A stretch of 6,910 bases of DNA, from contig JALUEA010000128.1 of NCBI GenBank assembly GCA_027053135.1, forward strand, positions 1 to 6,910, given 5' to 3'. This document shows, in pieces, positions 6,379 to 6,910 of the stretch (position 1 is its first letter; each line of letters starts with the position of its first letter). The position numbers and the translations under genes were made by a program. Under the pieces are notes generated by a model. That model saw nothing but the letters and a program-made list of their open reading frames with translations, was not told the origin of the DNA and did not search any database. This stretch comes from Candidatus Altimarinota bacterium. GTDB lineage: Bacteria; Patescibacteriota; Gracilibacteria; CAIRYL01.

Positions 6379-6660
6379 AGTGCAACGACGATGAGGTTTG
6401 TTATCTATAATCAGAAAACTAACGGGTAATTTAACAATATTTTTTTGAGGCTTATTTGCTCCAACCTTTACTTGGACTTTTCCAGAGTTTAATGAATATA
6501 AATCTGTTGTTTGCTCAATATCATAGTATTGTTGTAAACCTTCTTTGATTCCTCTTATTCTAGGAAAATCTTTATCGATATCTAGAATATCAGTATATCC
6601 AGTTGAAATTTTTCCATCAACTGAAGTGAGCATGAATAAAGTTGAGATTGGTTTGTCCAT
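6313..6660 (-). CDS. RibD C-terminal/dihydrofolate reductase-like protein, C-terminally truncated (probable pseudogene)
   Basis: Reading leftward from ATG at 6660, residues 1-90 resemble RibD-C/DHFR-like reductases. MDKPISTLFMLTSVDGKIS matches the family opening (RPxxTLxMxxSxDGKI), and KLPVSFLIIDNKPH lies where the central sheet begins. The family uses NAD(P)H to reduce pyrimidine or pterin-type substrates, as in riboflavin synthesis, but this relative's substrate is unknown. Complete members are about 200-230 residues. Here resemblance stops at H90 (about 6391), and the last 25 codons are antisense to the end of the response regulator gene, so they are not ancestral. The C-terminal half, needed to complete the fold and cofactor site, is missing. 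It is most likely a non-functional fragment left by a rearrangement. The leader has no Shine-Dalgarno sequence. Calling the family relies on motif recall, not a search. Confidence 0.6.
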   Translation of the reverse strand: MDKPISTLFMLTSVDGKISTGYTDILDIDKDFPRIRGIKEGLQQYYDIEQTTDLYSLNSGKVQVKVGANKPQKNIVKLPVSFLIIDNKPHRRCTLFYLQPIPYSSHRFNRIFINI

Positions 6661-6710
6661 AATTTTAAATTAAATGATTCTTTTTTTATAAAAATATTGT
6701 TCAGTAGCCC

Positions 6711-6738
6711 CTGAAAATTATTTTACGTAATGTTTCAG
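6711..6738. other. Bulged hairpin with a competing smaller stem
   Basis: CTGAAAATTA (6711-6720) can pair with TAAT-g-TTTCAG (6728-6738), giving ten base pairs with one bulged G at 6732 and a seven-base loop. A second stem is possible between TTCAG (6700-6704) and CTGAA (6711-6715), sharing the same left arm, so the two are mutually exclusive. No T-run follows closely on the + strand, so it is not a standard terminator there. It lies in the upstream leader of the RibD-like gene on the - strand. Confidence 0.35.
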
Positions 6739-6743
6739 TATAT

Positions 6744-6872
6744 ATGAAGTGCAGTGGAGCAAAATATGGGAGCGAAAAGTGTAACATTCCTTTAGCATAT
6801 AAAAAATTTATCCTTATTATTCTGTTGTTGTTTGGGTTTTATTATTTCTTATTTTGGATTTTTTTATTTTAG
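6744..6872 (+). CDS. Possible 42-residue single-pass membrane microprotein or gene start
   Basis: ATG 6744 opens a 42-codon frame ending in TAG at 6870-6872. The product has a polar, two-cysteine N-terminus (MKCSGAKYGSEKC), a basic YKK and then a nearly continuous hydrophobic helix (FILIILLLFGFYYFLFWIFLF) to its end. AT-rich DNA readily encodes F/L/I/Y runs, so chance is a serious alternative. A T7 run at 6859-6865 near the end could hide a frameshift. The neighbouring frame continues past the edge with a membrane-exit-like RKNRRGELKES, so this could be the start of a larger membrane protein, for example a sensor. No ribosome binding site is seen. Confidence 0.22.
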   Translation: MKCSGAKYGSEKCNIPLAYKKFILIILLLFGFYYFLFWIFLF

Positions 6873-6910
6873 AAAAAATAGAAGAGGGGAGTTAAAAGAG
6901 AGTATCTTAC

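Larger units (their letters stand above)
6661..6910. other. 250-base right end without a firm gene
   Basis: The first ~80 bases would be the leader of the - strand RibD-like gene and hold AT-rich sequence plus a hairpin at 6711-6738. The rest contains a possible small membrane ORF at 6744-6872. A second frame is open from 6796 to the window edge; it encodes a hydrophobic run followed by RKNRRGELKES, but lacks an ATG or GTG start. No tRNA, rRNA, CRISPR array or insertion-sequence end is visible. The real content depends on sequence beyond the window. Confidence 0.5.

Overview
This strongly A+T-rich window is bacterial and densely packed. Seven genes run on the + strand with gaps of 82 bases or fewer. 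A truncated gene on the - strand and a nearly gene-free 250-base right end close the window. The style (compact genes, divergent and short family members, AT-rich leaders without Shine-Dalgarno sequences, a minimal Bat-like cluster) suggests an uncultivated small-genome lineage such as the Patescibacteria/CPR. That placement is inference; no rRNA or other taxonomic marker is present. All seven + strand genes end in TAA or TAG. None has an in-frame TGA, so nothing shows the UGA-to-glycine recoding of Gracilibacteria and Absconditabacteria.

Left part (1-2839), housekeeping-type genes: the end of a RuvX/YqgF-family resolvase or RNase H-fold nuclease gene (2-469), an M29-like aminopeptidase-family protein (502-1596), and a BaiN/RdsA (HI0933-like) flavoprotein oxidoreductase (1580-2839) whose start overlaps the end of the previous gene. 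An 11-bp perfect tandem duplication covers the ruvX stop codon.

Middle (2840-5660), a three-gene Bat-like envelope cluster: an 82-base gap with paired direct repeats and a probable promoter leads to batA (membrane-anchored VWA protein with an intact MIDAS). Next is a BatC-like anchored protein with a helical domain, a long K/Q/S-rich linker and a 30-bp tandem repeat encoding NDPFFQxxFG twice. A short BatD-like protein follows (signal peptide, one beta-type domain, C-terminal membrane anchor). By analogy with aerotolerance operons, these three probably form a complex at the membrane, with the VWA domain and the BatD-like domain facing the outside. MoxR, DUF58 and BatB partners are not in the window.

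Right part (5661-6910): an intact OmpR/PhoB-type response regulator lies 37 bases after the batD-like gene, with no histidine kinase beside it. Immediately after its stop codon, on the opposite strand, is the first ~90 residues of a RibD-C/dihydrofolate-reductase-like protein. Recognisable homology ends about 12 bases from the regulator's stop, which looks like a rearrangement or deletion junction. The last 250 bases hold a bulged hairpin and one possible small membrane-protein ORF.

No complete unknown system is evident. The items most worth a second look are the minimal Bat cluster with its repeat-bearing BatC-like protein, and the breakpoint at 6379-6391.
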